Below are positions 35,566-45,534 of a stretch of 64,000 nucleotides of DNA, piece by piece. Position 1 is the stretch's first letter. Every line of letters begins with the position of its first letter. Source of the DNA: Vibrio agarivorans. Its GTDB lineage: Bacteria; Pseudomonadota; Gammaproteobacteria; Enterobacterales; Vibrionaceae. The DNA lies in the NCBI RefSeq assembly GCF_030409635.1, contig NZ_JAUFQF010000004.1:2762241-2826240 (forward strand), written 5' to 3'. Under the pieces are notes generated by a model. The model did not search any database. It was not told the origin of the DNA and saw only the letters and a list, made by a program, of their open reading frames with translations. The translations under genes and the position numbers were made by a program.

Positions 35566-36687
35566 CTATGCCGCTGACTGATTACTTTCTGGTTTGTTGT
35601 TAACCGGATTCGCATAGCTCGCCACAAGATAAGGTTGAGCCTCTGCTGTCAGTTGACTGAGTTTGCCAGCGAGCTTGGCTTTCACCGTCTCATCAACCGA
35701 CTCATCACCTGCGGCTAATAAATTGATTGGGAACAGTTTGTAGAGATCATGAATTTGATTATCAATCTCTTCCGCTAGCATCTCTGGTGTTTCGTAATCA
35801 CCCTCAATGACATTACCAAAAGCAACATGAACACGGCCTTTATCACCGATAATACCCTGAATGATGCTCTCGATGTCTTCAAACTCACCCTTTTCATACT
35901 CTCCATGTGTTGCCTTGGCGTGAAGCTCTAATGCCTTAGCCACATCACAAGGGTCATTCTCATAAGAGATAGAAACGGGCACAATCTTTAGTGATTTCAC
36001 GTAGTCGTTAAAGGCAATCTTGCTCTTGCGCCCCTCGACATGGAACATTTTCAAAATTGCTGGCTCAGTATAATCATTGCCATCTTTGGCACGACCTTCG
36101 CGCTGTGCAATCCAGATTGAGTTGCCTGTATCAAGAGAGTGTTTAATGTAAGCTGACAGTGTTCCCAATGCTTTCATCATCTCTCTTGGTGCTTTGGCTG
36201 AGCGCTTAACGATAAAGCTCTTGTTCAAACGCATAAGCTCAGTAGCACAAGGTTTTTTCAGCAGATTGTCACCAATGGCGATACGCATTGTGCGATGACC
36301 TGATTGGTGCAAGCCATAATTAACGAGCGCTGGGTCCATCGCGATGTCACGGTGATTAGACACAAACAGGTATGATGTTTCCGTATCCAATTGCTCAAGA
36401 CCGGAGTAGGTGACGCCGTTGGTCGTCTTTTCTAGCGCCTTATCCATGTATTTCTTCACTTCCATCTGGATAGCTTCAACACTGGTCAGTTTCGCCCACT
36501 TGATTTTGAGATAGGCCTTGACGATAGGCATCAAAACAGTGCGTAGCCAAGTTGGCTTATCAGCAAAACGGTGATCGACGATAGCATGGATGAATTCTTC
36601 GTCGTTGATCAGCCGCTCAATAGCAGCGGGGATTTCGTCATCGTTATATGGACGAATATCAATAAAAGGGTCAGTTGTGTTGCTCAT
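35566..36687 (-). CDS. PlsC-type glycerol acyltransferase
   Basis: A 373-residue acyltransferase. The catalytic block reads SNHRDIAMDPALV near residue 105; the His is followed by Asp after five residues, not the usual four, a variant also described in this subgroup, and REGRAKDGND is the second block. Substrate may be a lysophospholipid or another acyl acceptor. No transmembrane helix is obvious, so it is likely peripheral on the inner membrane. Confidence 0.75.
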   Translation of the reverse strand: MSNTTDPFIDIRPYNDDEIPAAIERLINDEEFIHAIVDHRFADKPTWLRTVLMPIVKAYLKIKWAKLTSVEAIQMEVKKYMDKALEKTTNGVTYSGLEQLDTETSYLFVSNHRDIAMDPALVNYGLHQSGHRTMRIAIGDNLLKKPCATELMRLNKSFIVKRSAKAPREMMKALGTLSAYIKHSLDTGNSIWIAQREGRAKDGNDYTEPAILKMFHVEGRKSKIAFNDYVKSLKIVPVSISYENDPCDVAKALELHAKATHGEYEKGEFEDIESIIQGIIGDKGRVHVAFGNVIEGDYETPEMLAEEIDNQIHDLYKLFPINLLAAGDESVDETVKAKLAGKLSQLTAEAQPYLVASYANPVNNKPESNQSAA

Positions 36688-36904
36688 AATTTACTACGTT
36701 ATTGTTAATGCTCGGCTATTCTACGCTGACTCTAGTAGCAAGGCAGCACCTATCAGGTCAATATCGTTATGGTCAGACCACGAACCAGTCAATTTGTTCA
36801 TTGCAAAACTAGCACATTCAAACCACTTTTCTACCCTGGTTTTGGCTATACAAATCATTCTATTGCTTTAAACTAGCGCCCATACAAGTTACACGGTTTT
36901 GTTT

Positions 36905-37504
36905 ATGAATTTTGCAATCGAACACACACACGCTACTTCACCCTACCTGCAGGTTACTGGTCGCAAACACTCGTTAAAACATCGACTCATTATCGTAGAG
37001 TCTGGTTTAGCACTGGTACGTCTTGGAAAGCATGAGTATGCGGTAGAGCAAGGGCAAGCATTTTGGCTGCCGTTCGATTGTCTCGTGTCAACAACCTATC
37101 TACCCAACAGCAGCGTTAAAGAAATCAGCCTGTCAGCTCGCCTTAAAGGCGCATTCTCTAAACAAGCAGGCTATGTTGAACTTAGCCCTCTATTAATGGC
37201 AACACTGGAAAAACTCAGTAGCTCGTCACTATCAGATGAATATCAACAAGCCTTAAATCAAGTGGTGAAATTAGAGTGCTGCGCTCTTATGACGGCCCTT
37301 CACCTTTCGCCACTCTCGGAAAGCATCTCACAATGGAAACCGGCGGTTGCAAGCGTACCTAAGGAAGTCCATATCGGCTTATTGGTTCGTGAAGCGAGAA
37401 AAATGAAACTGTCTGGAAAGAAAGATGAGCTGATTGCCAGCGCCCTATTCGATGGACAATTAGGTCAATATCAAGCGCTTTATCAGGCTCTCATTCAGCC
37501 GTAA
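36905..37504 (+). CDS. Cupin-like protein, AraC sensor domain without HTH
   Basis: A 199-residue protein. The first 100 residues (HRLIIVESGLALVRLGKHEYAVEQGQAFWLPFD) match the cupin arm of AraC regulators. The second half is helical but lacks the two HTH motifs, and the KMKLSGKKDEL stretch is not one. It may be a decayed or stand-alone regulator. The start is ATG 36905; TTG 36899 is less likely. Confidence 0.6.
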   Translation: MNFAIEHTHATSPYLQVTGRKHSLKHRLIIVESGLALVRLGKHEYAVEQGQAFWLPFDCLVSTTYLPNSSVKEISLSARLKGAFSKQAGYVELSPLLMATLEKLSSSSLSDEYQQALNQVVKLECCALMTALHLSPLSESISQWKPAVASVPKEVHIGLLVREARKMKLSGKKDELIASALFDGQLGQYQALYQALIQP

Positions 37505-37611
37505 GCGAAACCGAACTGAACCAAGATAAAGCCTACCAAGACACAAAGACTAAGAAAAAACAGAGAAGGTATTGAGCGTTTACAGTAGGCGCCTTCTCTT
37601 GTCCGTTGCTA

Positions 37612-38370
37612 TTAACTATTGCTCTCATCAAGAGCGTCATTCCAAGCTTTCACCATATCCATTATTACTAACTCTTCAAGGTGACTTGGCTTCAATCTCT
37701 GCTCAGGCGAAATCGCTAAGTGCGAAGCAGCATATCCCTCAAACATGGTCCAGTGTGCAAGCAAGCGGCCATCAGAGGTCATTGTTTCCTCTGGCCAAAT
37801 TTCTTGCATGAAAGGTTTCAACGACGCTGCCCCGTGAGAGTAAAGCATCATCTGCCACTTGAACTCATAGATATCAACAGTACTTTCTGGGAACTGAGCA
37901 TTATGTTTGCTCGCGAGGTCTAAAAAAAAGCTCTGCATGCTATCGGTAGAGTTAATGAAATAGTCCACCAACTCTCCTGTTTCTTGGCGCACCGCATCTG
38001 CAATTAACTGGATAGGAGCTGGGTTCACCAACATCAGAGCAAGCATTTTTGTCGCAAAATGGTAGAGGTATTCATTAGCGGGCATGTTGTTACCCATCTC
38101 TTCCATCAGACGGCTTCGATACTCTTCCATAAAGCAATGCAAACCATCACTGATGCTCTGCCAAATCTTTTCTTTACTACCAAAATGGTGACGAATTAGG
38201 CTGTGAGAAACACCGGCTTTCTCACTGATATTGCGTATCGAAACGCGATCAAAGCCCTGCTCACAAAAAAGCTGTGAGGCCACACACATGATTCTGCATT
38301 TGGTTTTCTCCGCATCCTCTGCGCTTCGTCTCCCCTGCTTTCTATCAGCTGTACAACTCATTTGCGTCAC
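37612..38370 (-). CDS. TetR-family repressor of the adjacent RND operon
   Basis: A 252-residue regulator with an N-terminal HTH (SIRNISEKAGVSHSLIRHHFGSKEKIW near residues 42-68) and a long helical ligand domain. AGGTGAC precedes the ATG. It is divergent from the efflux operon, with 160 bases between, so it most likely represses that operon and is released by a pump substrate. That link is inferred from position. Confidence 0.85.
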   Translation of the reverse strand: MTQMSCTADRKQGRRSAEDAEKTKCRIMCVASQLFCEQGFDRVSIRNISEKAGVSHSLIRHHFGSKEKIWQSISDGLHCFMEEYRSRLMEEMGNNMPANEYLYHFATKMLALMLVNPAPIQLIADAVRQETGELVDYFINSTDSMQSFFLDLASKHNAQFPESTVDIYEFKWQMMLYSHGAASLKPFMQEIWPEETMTSDGRLLAHWTMFEGYAASHLAISPEQRLKPSHLEELVIMDMVKAWNDALDESNS

Positions 38371-38452
38371 CTAGTTTGATATCTCGTTAAGGATTGTACT
38401 CAAAAACACGCTCAACTTTCATATTTTTTATTGCACACATGGAAAATAAACA

Positions 38453-38480
38453 TTGATCGATAAGATTAAACCAATATACT
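38453..38480 (+). promoter_or_regulatory. Promoter of the RND operon
   Basis: TTGATC (38453-38458) and TATACT (38475-38480) are 16 bases apart. An imperfect repeat ATACTG/CTGTAT overlaps the -10 region, a candidate operator for the divergent TetR protein. Confidence 0.55.
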
Positions 38481-38530
38481 GCACACCTGTATAGCAATAT
38501 ATTATCCAATCGTATAATAAGAGAAAGAGT

Positions 38531-39622
38531 ATGAGTCAACTAACCCCTATGTCTGTTCGATGGAAATCGCTGTCCTTACCAGCGGTACTTGCCATTGCCG
38601 CGATATCTGGATTGATCACAGGTTGCAACGATGCGGTTTCGAGTGAAGCTCAGAGCCAGATAACACCTGTAAAGCTGATTGAGGTTCCTGATCTTTCTGC
38701 AAATCCAGAAGACCGCTTTATTGCCAAGATTGAAGCCACTCACCGCGCTTCGTTATCTTTTCAAGTCGGCGGCAAGATCGATGTTATCTATGTGAAGATG
38801 GGTGACTATGTGAGCAAAGGCCAAGTGATTGCACGATTGGATAATGCCGACTATCAATATGCACGTGATGCAAGACAGGCAGAGTTCGAGCTTGCGAAAA
38901 CCCACTTTGAGCGCTCACAAACACTGGTAAAACGTAAACTGATCAGTACTGATGCGTTCGAGCAAGCTGAAACCAATTTCAAAGCGGCACGGGTTGCGTT
39001 GAATCAAGCAGAGATTGAGCTTCACCACACTCGCATTGTGGCACCATTCAATGGCTTAATTTCGCTCTCTCATGCGAAAGCTCATCAAGTTGTTGGGGCG
39101 AATCAGTCGATTGTCTCTCTCATCGATACCAATTCGATGGATGTCAGCTTTTCTCTACCCGTTAGATATGTAGAGCAGTACGGACTGTCACACCTGAAGC
39201 AAGCGCCTCTCTCTGTCACTATGGATACACATCGTGACACGCGTATTTTGGCGTCTTTCAAAGAGATCTCTACTCGCCCTAACACGGATACCAATAGCTA
39301 TACCGCCAAAGTGACGATCAAGACCCCACCTTCAATGAACCTACTCACCGATATGACTGGCGAAGTCAATATTCCAAGTCCAGAGCCTGTTCGACACTAT
39401 CGAATTGCCGAAACAGCTTGGATTACAAAAGAAACTCATACCGGTCATGTATGGCGCTTCGACCCTAAGACTCAGATGATCCATAACACGGAAGTCACTC
39501 TAGATGCCGCAGGAAATGTGACTGCTGGATTAAAACGCGGCGACTTTATTGTTCAAGCCGGTGGTAACAAACTCGTTGAGGGACAGGTTGTTCGTCCTTG
39601 GACAAAAGAAGGGGGCATTTAA
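38531..39622 (+). CDS. RND efflux adaptor (membrane fusion) lipoprotein 1
   Basis: A 363-residue periplasmic adaptor. The lipobox LITGC is near residues 29-33. The biotinyl-lipoyl hairpin and barrel are visible in SLSFQVGGKIDVIYVKMGDYVSKGQVIARLD and the closing KRGDFIVQAGGNKLVEGQVV. It links an RND pump to the outer membrane. Its stop overlaps the next start (TAATG). Confidence 0.9.
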   Translation: MSQLTPMSVRWKSLSLPAVLAIAAISGLITGCNDAVSSEAQSQITPVKLIEVPDLSANPEDRFIAKIEATHRASLSFQVGGKIDVIYVKMGDYVSKGQVIARLDNADYQYARDARQAEFELAKTHFERSQTLVKRKLISTDAFEQAETNFKAARVALNQAEIELHHTRIVAPFNGLISLSHAKAHQVVGANQSIVSLIDTNSMDVSFSLPVRYVEQYGLSHLKQAPLSVTMDTHRDTRILASFKEISTRPNTDTNSYTAKVTIKTPPSMNLLTDMTGEVNIPSPEPVRHYRIAETAWITKETHTGHVWRFDPKTQMIHNTEVTLDAAGNVTAGLKRGDFIVQAGGNKLVEGQVVRPWTKEGGI

Positions 39623-40671
39623 TGCGTCGTTTTACACTATCAACCATAGCACTGACTTGTGTTGCCACGTTGGGTTGCTCTCCAGTCGTCGAACATCGAG
39701 ATAAACCTCAACAACCGATTCGTACATTAACAATGCAAACCCCAATCGAAGGCCAAGAACGAGTGTTTAATGGCCAAGTTGTGCCTGCTGAACTGACACC
39801 ACTCTCTTTTTTACGCAGTGGTGAGCTTCAACACGTGACTGTATCGGAAGGCGAGCGCGTGGAAGAAGGTCAAGTCATTGTAACACTAGACAACGACACG
39901 GCCGCGCAGCAACTTGCTGATGCAAAAGCGAGACTGCACCTTGCTGCCAGTCAGTTAAGCCGAGGAAAAGAGCTTAAAGAAAACAATATGATCTCACAAG
40001 CCGAGCTTGATGAGCTCTCTGCCAGTCACAAACTTAGTCACGCGAACTACAAGTTAGCTCTAAGGCAGTTAGATTACACCGAATTAAAAGCACCTTACGC
40101 CGGGCTAGTTTCGGAAGTGTTAAAGCAAGACTTTGAACAAGTTTCCGTCGGTGAGCCGGTTGTCACTATTTATGATCCTTCTCAGATTTATGTCGAAATT
40201 TCTGTCTCTGACTCAATCCTCGCTCGTGTCGAGAAAGGAGCCAAAACCACGGAATACCAGCCGACTGCCGTATTCTCAGGAGACAGTGAGACTTACCATT
40301 TGAGCTACCTAGAGCATACGAGTGAGTTACACCAGTCAAGCCAAAGCTATCAAATGTGGCTGTCGATGCCACAAACAGATCGCCAAATTGCGCCAGGAAC
40401 AAGCGTCGCTGTCACTGTCGATATGACACAAGCAAACCTGAGCTATACACCGGGATTCTCTGTACCGATGACCGCCATTGATGTTGACCAACATAACTTC
40501 TTTGTTTGGAAAGTAGAAGACAATGCTGTCTTTCGCACACCGGTACAAGTTGATCGCGTCGACTTTAACGGTGCCGTCATCACCAATGGACTTCAACAAG
40601 GCGATGTCATCGCTAACTCTAACTTGCGCAAGCTGCGTGAGGGTATGATCATTCAAGGAGCGCAGCAGTGA
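39622..40671 (+). CDS. RND efflux adaptor lipoprotein 2
   Basis: A 349-residue adaptor with lipobox TLGC near residues 16-19. GELQHVTVSEGERVEEGQVIVTLD and LKAPYAGLVSEV are the lipoyl domain. It is distinct from adaptor 1. Two adaptors with one pump are also known in the Vibrio VexIJK/VmeTUV-type systems. It overlaps the pump gene by 4 bases (GTGA). Confidence 0.9.
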   Translation: MRRFTLSTIALTCVATLGCSPVVEHRDKPQQPIRTLTMQTPIEGQERVFNGQVVPAELTPLSFLRSGELQHVTVSEGERVEEGQVIVTLDNDTAAQQLADAKARLHLAASQLSRGKELKENNMISQAELDELSASHKLSHANYKLALRQLDYTELKAPYAGLVSEVLKQDFEQVSVGEPVVTIYDPSQIYVEISVSDSILARVEKGAKTTEYQPTAVFSGDSETYHLSYLEHTSELHQSSQSYQMWLSMPQTDRQIAPGTSVAVTVDMTQANLSYTPGFSVPMTAIDVDQHNFFVWKVEDNAVFRTPVQVDRVDFNGAVITNGLQQGDVIANSNLRKLREGMIIQGAQQ

Positions 40672-43600
40672 ACATTGCTGAATACTCAATCAAGAACCGC
40701 GTAATTAGCTGGGTCTTTCTCGTCATTCTTGCGATTGGCGGTGTCATGTCATTTAACGATCTTGGTCGTCTAGAAGATCCTGCGTTTACGATTAAAGATG
40801 CCATGGTGATCTCAACCTACCCGGGCGCAACAGCGCAAGAGGTTGAAGAAGAACTCACCTACCCGCTCGAAAAAGAGATTCGACGCCTTCCTTACGTCGA
40901 CAAAATCACATCGACTTCATCTAATGGGATGTCACAAATCATGGTCAGCATGGACATGAGCTATGGCCCAGATGAACTTCCTCAAATTTGGGATGAGATG
41001 CGTCGTAAAATCAATGATTTGCAACCAACACTTCCAAACGGTGTCGCTTCGGTACAGATCATCGATGACTTTGGTGATGTCTTCGGCATGATGCTCATGG
41101 TCACTGGTGACGGCTATGACTACGTTGAACTAAAACGCTATGTAGACTATCTACGTCGTGAGCTAGAGCTTGTCGATGGTGTTGGCAAGGTTGCTATCGC
41201 CGGTGACCAGCAAGAGCAGCTTTTTGTTGAAATGTCATTAGAGCGCCTTGCTGCTGTTAATCTTGACATGAATACGGTTGTTGGCCTGCTGAATCAACAA
41301 AGTAGCGTGCAGTCTGCAGGCAAAGTAATGATCAATGGCCAATCATTGATCATTCGCCCAAGCGGCAGTATGAGTTCAGTCGAAGAACTAGAAAACTTAA
41401 TTATCCATGGCCGTGATACGGGTCAGTTGATCCGCCTAAAGGATGTGGCGGATATTAGTCGCGGTATCCAAGAGCTCCCTTCAAATATCATCTCTTTTAA
41501 TGGTAAGCCTGCAATTAATGTCGGGATCTCGTTTAGTAACGGTGTGAACGTGGTAAAAGTCGGTGAAGCATTAGAGCAAGAACTTGCACTATTGGACAGC
41601 ATTAAACCTGCTGGTATTGAGCTTAACTACCTTTATAACCAAGCCGCAGAAGTGGATAAATCTGTTCAAGGATTTGTGGTGAGTCTTGCTCAAGCAGTGG
41701 GCATTGTCATCATTGTTCTATTGTTCGCGATGGGCTTGCGCAGCGGTATCATCATTGGCTCGGTTCTGCTACTGACTGTATTCGGCACGTTTATGTTGAT
41801 GAGCTACAACAACATTGAGCTGCATCGAATCTCTCTTGGTGCGCTGATTATCGCACTGGGTATGCTGGTCGATAACGCCATTGTGGTCGTGGAAGGTATC
41901 CTTATTGGCCTGAAAAAAGGCCGCACTAAAGTTCAAGCAGCAACGGATATCGCCAAGCAAACTCAATGGCCCCTGTTGGGCGCAACAGTCATTGCCATTA
42001 CCGCTTTTGCACCGATTGGACTGTCTCAAGACGCCACCGGTGAGTTTATGGGCTCACTGTTCTGGGTGCTTTGCTATTCGCTGTTCTTGAGCTGGGTGAC
42101 AGCACTGACTCTGACACCATTCCTTGCTGACTTACTGTTGAAAGAAGAGACAAAAGCCAGCGACACTGATGATGACCCATACAAGGGCGCTCTGTTTGTG
42201 GTTTTTGGTTCTTTACTGAAAAAAGCACTCAAGTTCCGCTGGTTAACTATCCTATCGATGGTACTGATGCTAGCCGGTGCGATTGTTGGTTTTGGCAGCG
42301 TTAAACAGTCTTTCTTCCCTGCCTCAAATACACCAATGTTCTATCTCGATATGTGGATGCCTGAAGGCACTGATATCCGTGAAACTGAGCAACAAGCGAA
42401 GCAAGTTGAAGCGTTTATCCTCGAACAAGACAGTGTTGAGTTTGTGGCAACGACCGTCGGCCAAGGTTTGCAGCGTTTCATGCTGACCTATCAGCCCGAA
42501 AAAAGCTATCAAGCTTACGCGCAATTCAGTGTTCGTGCTGATACTCGTGAAGATATGTTTAACATGTTAAACAGCTTTGATAAGGATCTTGCAAACCAGT
42601 TCTCTCAACCCACCTTCCAAGTCAAGTTGATGGAATTTGGCCCGTCACCAGCTTCTAAAATTGAGGCGCGTATTACTGGGCCCGATCCTGATGTTTTGCG
42701 TGATGTTGCCGGTCGTATTGAAGACATTTTCAACGCTGACCCTGGTTCACGTAATGTACGTCATGACTGGCGTGAGAGAACAAAAGAGCTTGTTCCGTTA
42801 TTCAACGAATCTAAAGCGCGTCGCTTAGGGATCTCTAAACAAGATCTATCAAGCACACTGCAGATGGCATTTGGTGGTAACACGATTGGGGTTGTGCGTG
42901 ATGGTACACACTCTTTGCCAGTTATCGCACGTTTGCCAGAAGAGGAACGTATCGATTTCTCGTCACTCACCAGCCTGCAAATCTGGAGTCCATCGCTGCA
43001 AACCTATATACCTATCGAACAGGTTATTGATGGGGTAACACTTGATTGGCAAGATCCACTGATTCAACGCAAAGACCGTAAGCGTACGCTAACGGTATTA
43101 GCAGACCATGACGTTCTTGGTGAAGAAACTGCTGCAAGCTTGTTTACTCGACTTCAGCCACAAGTTGAAGCCTTAGCTTTGCCTGAAGGCTACTCACTTG
43201 AGTGGGGCGGCGAATATGAGTCTTCAGTAGATGCGCAAGAGGCGATGTTTAAGTCTCTACCAATGGGCTACATGATCATGTTCATCATCACGATTTTCTT
43301 ATTCAACTCGATTAAGAAACCTCTGGTGATTTGGCTGACTGTACCCCTGTCCATTATTGGTGTAGCCATTGGCCTACTAGCAACCAATATGCCGTTTAGC
43401 TTTACTGCTCTACTCGGCCTATTGAGCTTGAGCGGCATGATCTTAAAAAATGGCATTGTCTTGCTCGACCAGATAAACACAGAGCTTGATAGTGGCAAAG
43501 CGCCTTATTGGGCAATCTACGACAGCGCAATCAGCCGTGTGCGCCCTGTGAGCATGGCGGCATTAACAACGATCCTCGGCCTAGTGCCTCTCGTGTTTGA

Positions 43601-43724
43601 TGCTTTCTTTGGCTCTATGGCAATCACGATTATGGCGGGTCTTGGCTTTGCCACCGTATTAACGCTGATCGTCGTGCCTGTGTTATTCGCTATTTTCTAC
43701 AAAATTAAACCAATAGAAGAGTAG
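40668..43724 (+). CDS. RND efflux pump inner-membrane transporter
   Basis: A 1018-residue AcrB/HAE-family proton antiporter. Two repeats of TM1 plus a large periplasmic loop are visible; GMLVDNAIVVVEG (TM4, near residues 399-411) has the proton-relay Asp pair region, and GLLSLSGMILKNGIVLLDQIN is the second half. The start is GTG overlapping adaptor 2. No outer-membrane TolC gene follows. The set probably exports drugs, dyes or bile. Mid-length and low-similarity to AcrB, nearer the HAE2/Vex group. Confidence 0.92.
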   Translation: MNIAEYSIKNRVISWVFLVILAIGGVMSFNDLGRLEDPAFTIKDAMVISTYPGATAQEVEEELTYPLEKEIRRLPYVDKITSTSSNGMSQIMVSMDMSYGPDELPQIWDEMRRKINDLQPTLPNGVASVQIIDDFGDVFGMMLMVTGDGYDYVELKRYVDYLRRELELVDGVGKVAIAGDQQEQLFVEMSLERLAAVNLDMNTVVGLLNQQSSVQSAGKVMINGQSLIIRPSGSMSSVEELENLIIHGRDTGQLIRLKDVADISRGIQELPSNIISFNGKPAINVGISFSNGVNVVKVGEALEQELALLDSIKPAGIELNYLYNQAAEVDKSVQGFVVSLAQAVGIVIIVLLFAMGLRSGIIIGSVLLLTVFGTFMLMSYNNIELHRISLGALIIALGMLVDNAIVVVEGILIGLKKGRTKVQAATDIAKQTQWPLLGATVIAITAFAPIGLSQDATGEFMGSLFWVLCYSLFLSWVTALTLTPFLADLLLKEETKASDTDDDPYKGALFVVFGSLLKKALKFRWLTILSMVLMLAGAIVGFGSVKQSFFPASNTPMFYLDMWMPEGTDIRETEQQAKQVEAFILEQDSVEFVATTVGQGLQRFMLTYQPEKSYQAYAQFSVRADTREDMFNMLNSFDKDLANQFSQPTFQVKLMEFGPSPASKIEARITGPDPDVLRDVAGRIEDIFNADPGSRNVRHDWRERTKELVPLFNESKARRLGISKQDLSSTLQMAFGGNTIGVVRDGTHSLPVIARLPEEERIDFSSLTSLQIWSPSLQTYIPIEQVIDGVTLDWQDPLIQRKDRKRTLTVLADHDVLGEETAASLFTRLQPQVEALALPEGYSLEWGGEYESSVDAQEAMFKSLPMGYMIMFIITIFLFNSIKKPLVIWLTVPLSIIGVAIGLLATNMPFSFTALLGLLSLSGMILKNGIVLLDQINTELDSGKAPYWAIYDSAISRVRPVSMAALTTILGLVPLVFDAFFGSMAITIMAGLGFATVLTLIVVPVLFAIFYKIKPIEE

Positions 43725-43836
43725 CAATAGGGAAAATAGGTGCGATAACTCACTGCCTATCGTACCTAAATGAACTTGAGCAAAATACTCTCTGTCTCTA
43801 CGAAAAGCTGTACCCAGAAAAAATGCAGCTAAGCAA

Positions 43837-43873
43837 AAGGGCTAGTACCACACTGTGGCACTAGCCCTTTTTT
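43837..43873. terminator. Terminator of the RND operon
   Basis: A 15-bp stem with one mismatch (43837-43851 with 43855-43869), a 3-nt loop and T run. It also faces the convergent GH13 gene. Confidence 0.85.
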
Positions 43874-43907
43874 AACACTGGTCGGTTAATTTACTTAAAC
43901 TCGCAAG

Positions 43908-45284
43908 TTAGTTTGCGTGAACCAGCATTAAACTGTTTTTTGCGTCAATCGATAGCGTGAGACTCCCTTCCTTGGCACTGAACAGCTTGCCCGAAAGTAA
44001 ATCATACCACTCACCGTCTAACTCTAGCGTAACGGTTTGAGCACGCTTCGACTTATTCAGCGCAACAACGCCTTTGGCTAGCTCTGCCACTTCACCGCGA
44101 TAGAAAACCAACAGATCATCACTGGCTTCAATTAGCTCCATTATCTCTCCGTGCATACGGTTATGAAAATCGATACGGCGCTGCATGCGTGTGTCATGCC
44201 AAGCATTCAACCAGCGGGGTTGTTTGTTTGAATCTTTAATGCCACTGGTATCAAGATCAGTGTAGATCAACGGCACACCACCATCACGACCAAGAATATA
44301 GGTGTATGCCATCCACTCATCTTGCTCTTGCATGACAAGGTTTGAGAACACATCATTATTTGGAATGTCGTGTGTGACTGCAAAAGTAATCGCACGTCGG
44401 CTTGATAACGCTTGACCAAAGCTATACGGGTCAATTAATGACTTTAATGAACCTTTAGTGTCGAGCGCATCAAATAGCGTCTGAAACAACGGGAAATCAT
44501 ACGCAGCAAGGCGCGTGTGCTCTAGGTAAGGCTGTAAAAACAGCTCATATTCATCCTCGGTCGCACCACCATCAGTAATGATTTCACCAAAGATATGAAC
44601 ATCTTGAACAATATCGTCAGTCCATACTTTTGCTAGGTGCTCTAACGTTAAGTGCTTCGCAGCATCTATTCGAAAGCCTTTTACGCCCAGAGATTTTAGC
44701 GCCTTAAGATACGCTCGCTGCTGCTCAACAACATGTGCGTTATCACTCAATGAAGGTAAACCAGGATCTTGAGGCCCGCCACTGATACGCCCTGTTTGAA
44801 CCTGCCAAGGGTCTTTCCAATCTTCAATCGGAAACGCCTCTAAGAAATCGGTTTCATCGAATAAGGGTTGTGATAAATCGCCAAACAGTTTTTGCTGCTC
44901 AAAGTATGTCGCATCAGCTTTATACGCTGCCATGTTTTGTGCATTGGGAAAAACTAAGTCTGTACGTAACGATGATTCATTGGCCATGTGATTGAACACC
45001 ACATCAACGTATAACCATACGCCGTGTTCATTTAGTGCTTCAATCATCGCTTTAAAGTCATCGGTGTTACCAAGCTGGTTATCGATAACGCGGTAATCTT
45101 GGGGCTGATAACGCTGCCACCACTGTGTGCCCTGTTCCGATTTGTAAGATTTCATCGGCGGGGAGACAAGAACGGTTTTATATCCTGCTGCGCGAATCTC
45201 TTCCGCGCGTTGGGCCACTAGTGAGTAAGGCCAATCGAATGCATGCAAGATAACATTGCTGTGTTTTGGGTAGTTACTATTCAT
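43908..45284 (-). CDS. Cytoplasmic GH13 (alpha-amylase family) enzyme
   Basis: A 458-residue enzyme without a signal peptide. GH13 motifs are complete: DVVFNH (near 94-99), GFRIDAAKH with nucleophile Asp207, IFGEI with acid/base Glu234 and VTHDIPNND with Asp306. A C-terminal beta domain follows. It should act on intracellular maltodextrin or glycogen. The lack of a signal peptide separates it from the secreted Vibrio amylases. Single gene. Confidence 0.9.
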   Translation of the reverse strand: MNSNYPKHSNVILHAFDWPYSLVAQRAEEIRAAGYKTVLVSPPMKSYKSEQGTQWWQRYQPQDYRVIDNQLGNTDDFKAMIEALNEHGVWLYVDVVFNHMANESSLRTDLVFPNAQNMAAYKADATYFEQQKLFGDLSQPLFDETDFLEAFPIEDWKDPWQVQTGRISGGPQDPGLPSLSDNAHVVEQQRAYLKALKSLGVKGFRIDAAKHLTLEHLAKVWTDDIVQDVHIFGEIITDGGATEDEYELFLQPYLEHTRLAAYDFPLFQTLFDALDTKGSLKSLIDPYSFGQALSSRRAITFAVTHDIPNNDVFSNLVMQEQDEWMAYTYILGRDGGVPLIYTDLDTSGIKDSNKQPRWLNAWHDTRMQRRIDFHNRMHGEIMELIEASDDLLVFYRGEVAELAKGVVALNKSKRAQTVTLELDGEWYDLLSGKLFSAKEGSLTLSIDAKNSLMLVHAN

Positions 45285-45534
45285 CGGATTCTATATCCCT
45301 AATTACGGATCATAAAGTAACGAAACTAAAAGGATTATAGAACAAGCCTGATGCATTACTTTCCCCCTTAGCATCTAAAACTAGGGGGGATAGCAGAGGC
45401 GTAGTAGGTAAATTTAAGGGCCTTAAGCACTTTTGAGCATATACTTTATATTGCTCAATTATCACTCAAACGCCTAAATGTTTATCTTGTCTACTCCCCT
45501 TAGCGGGCAGTAAAAAGATGGTGAAAGTCGAGTA

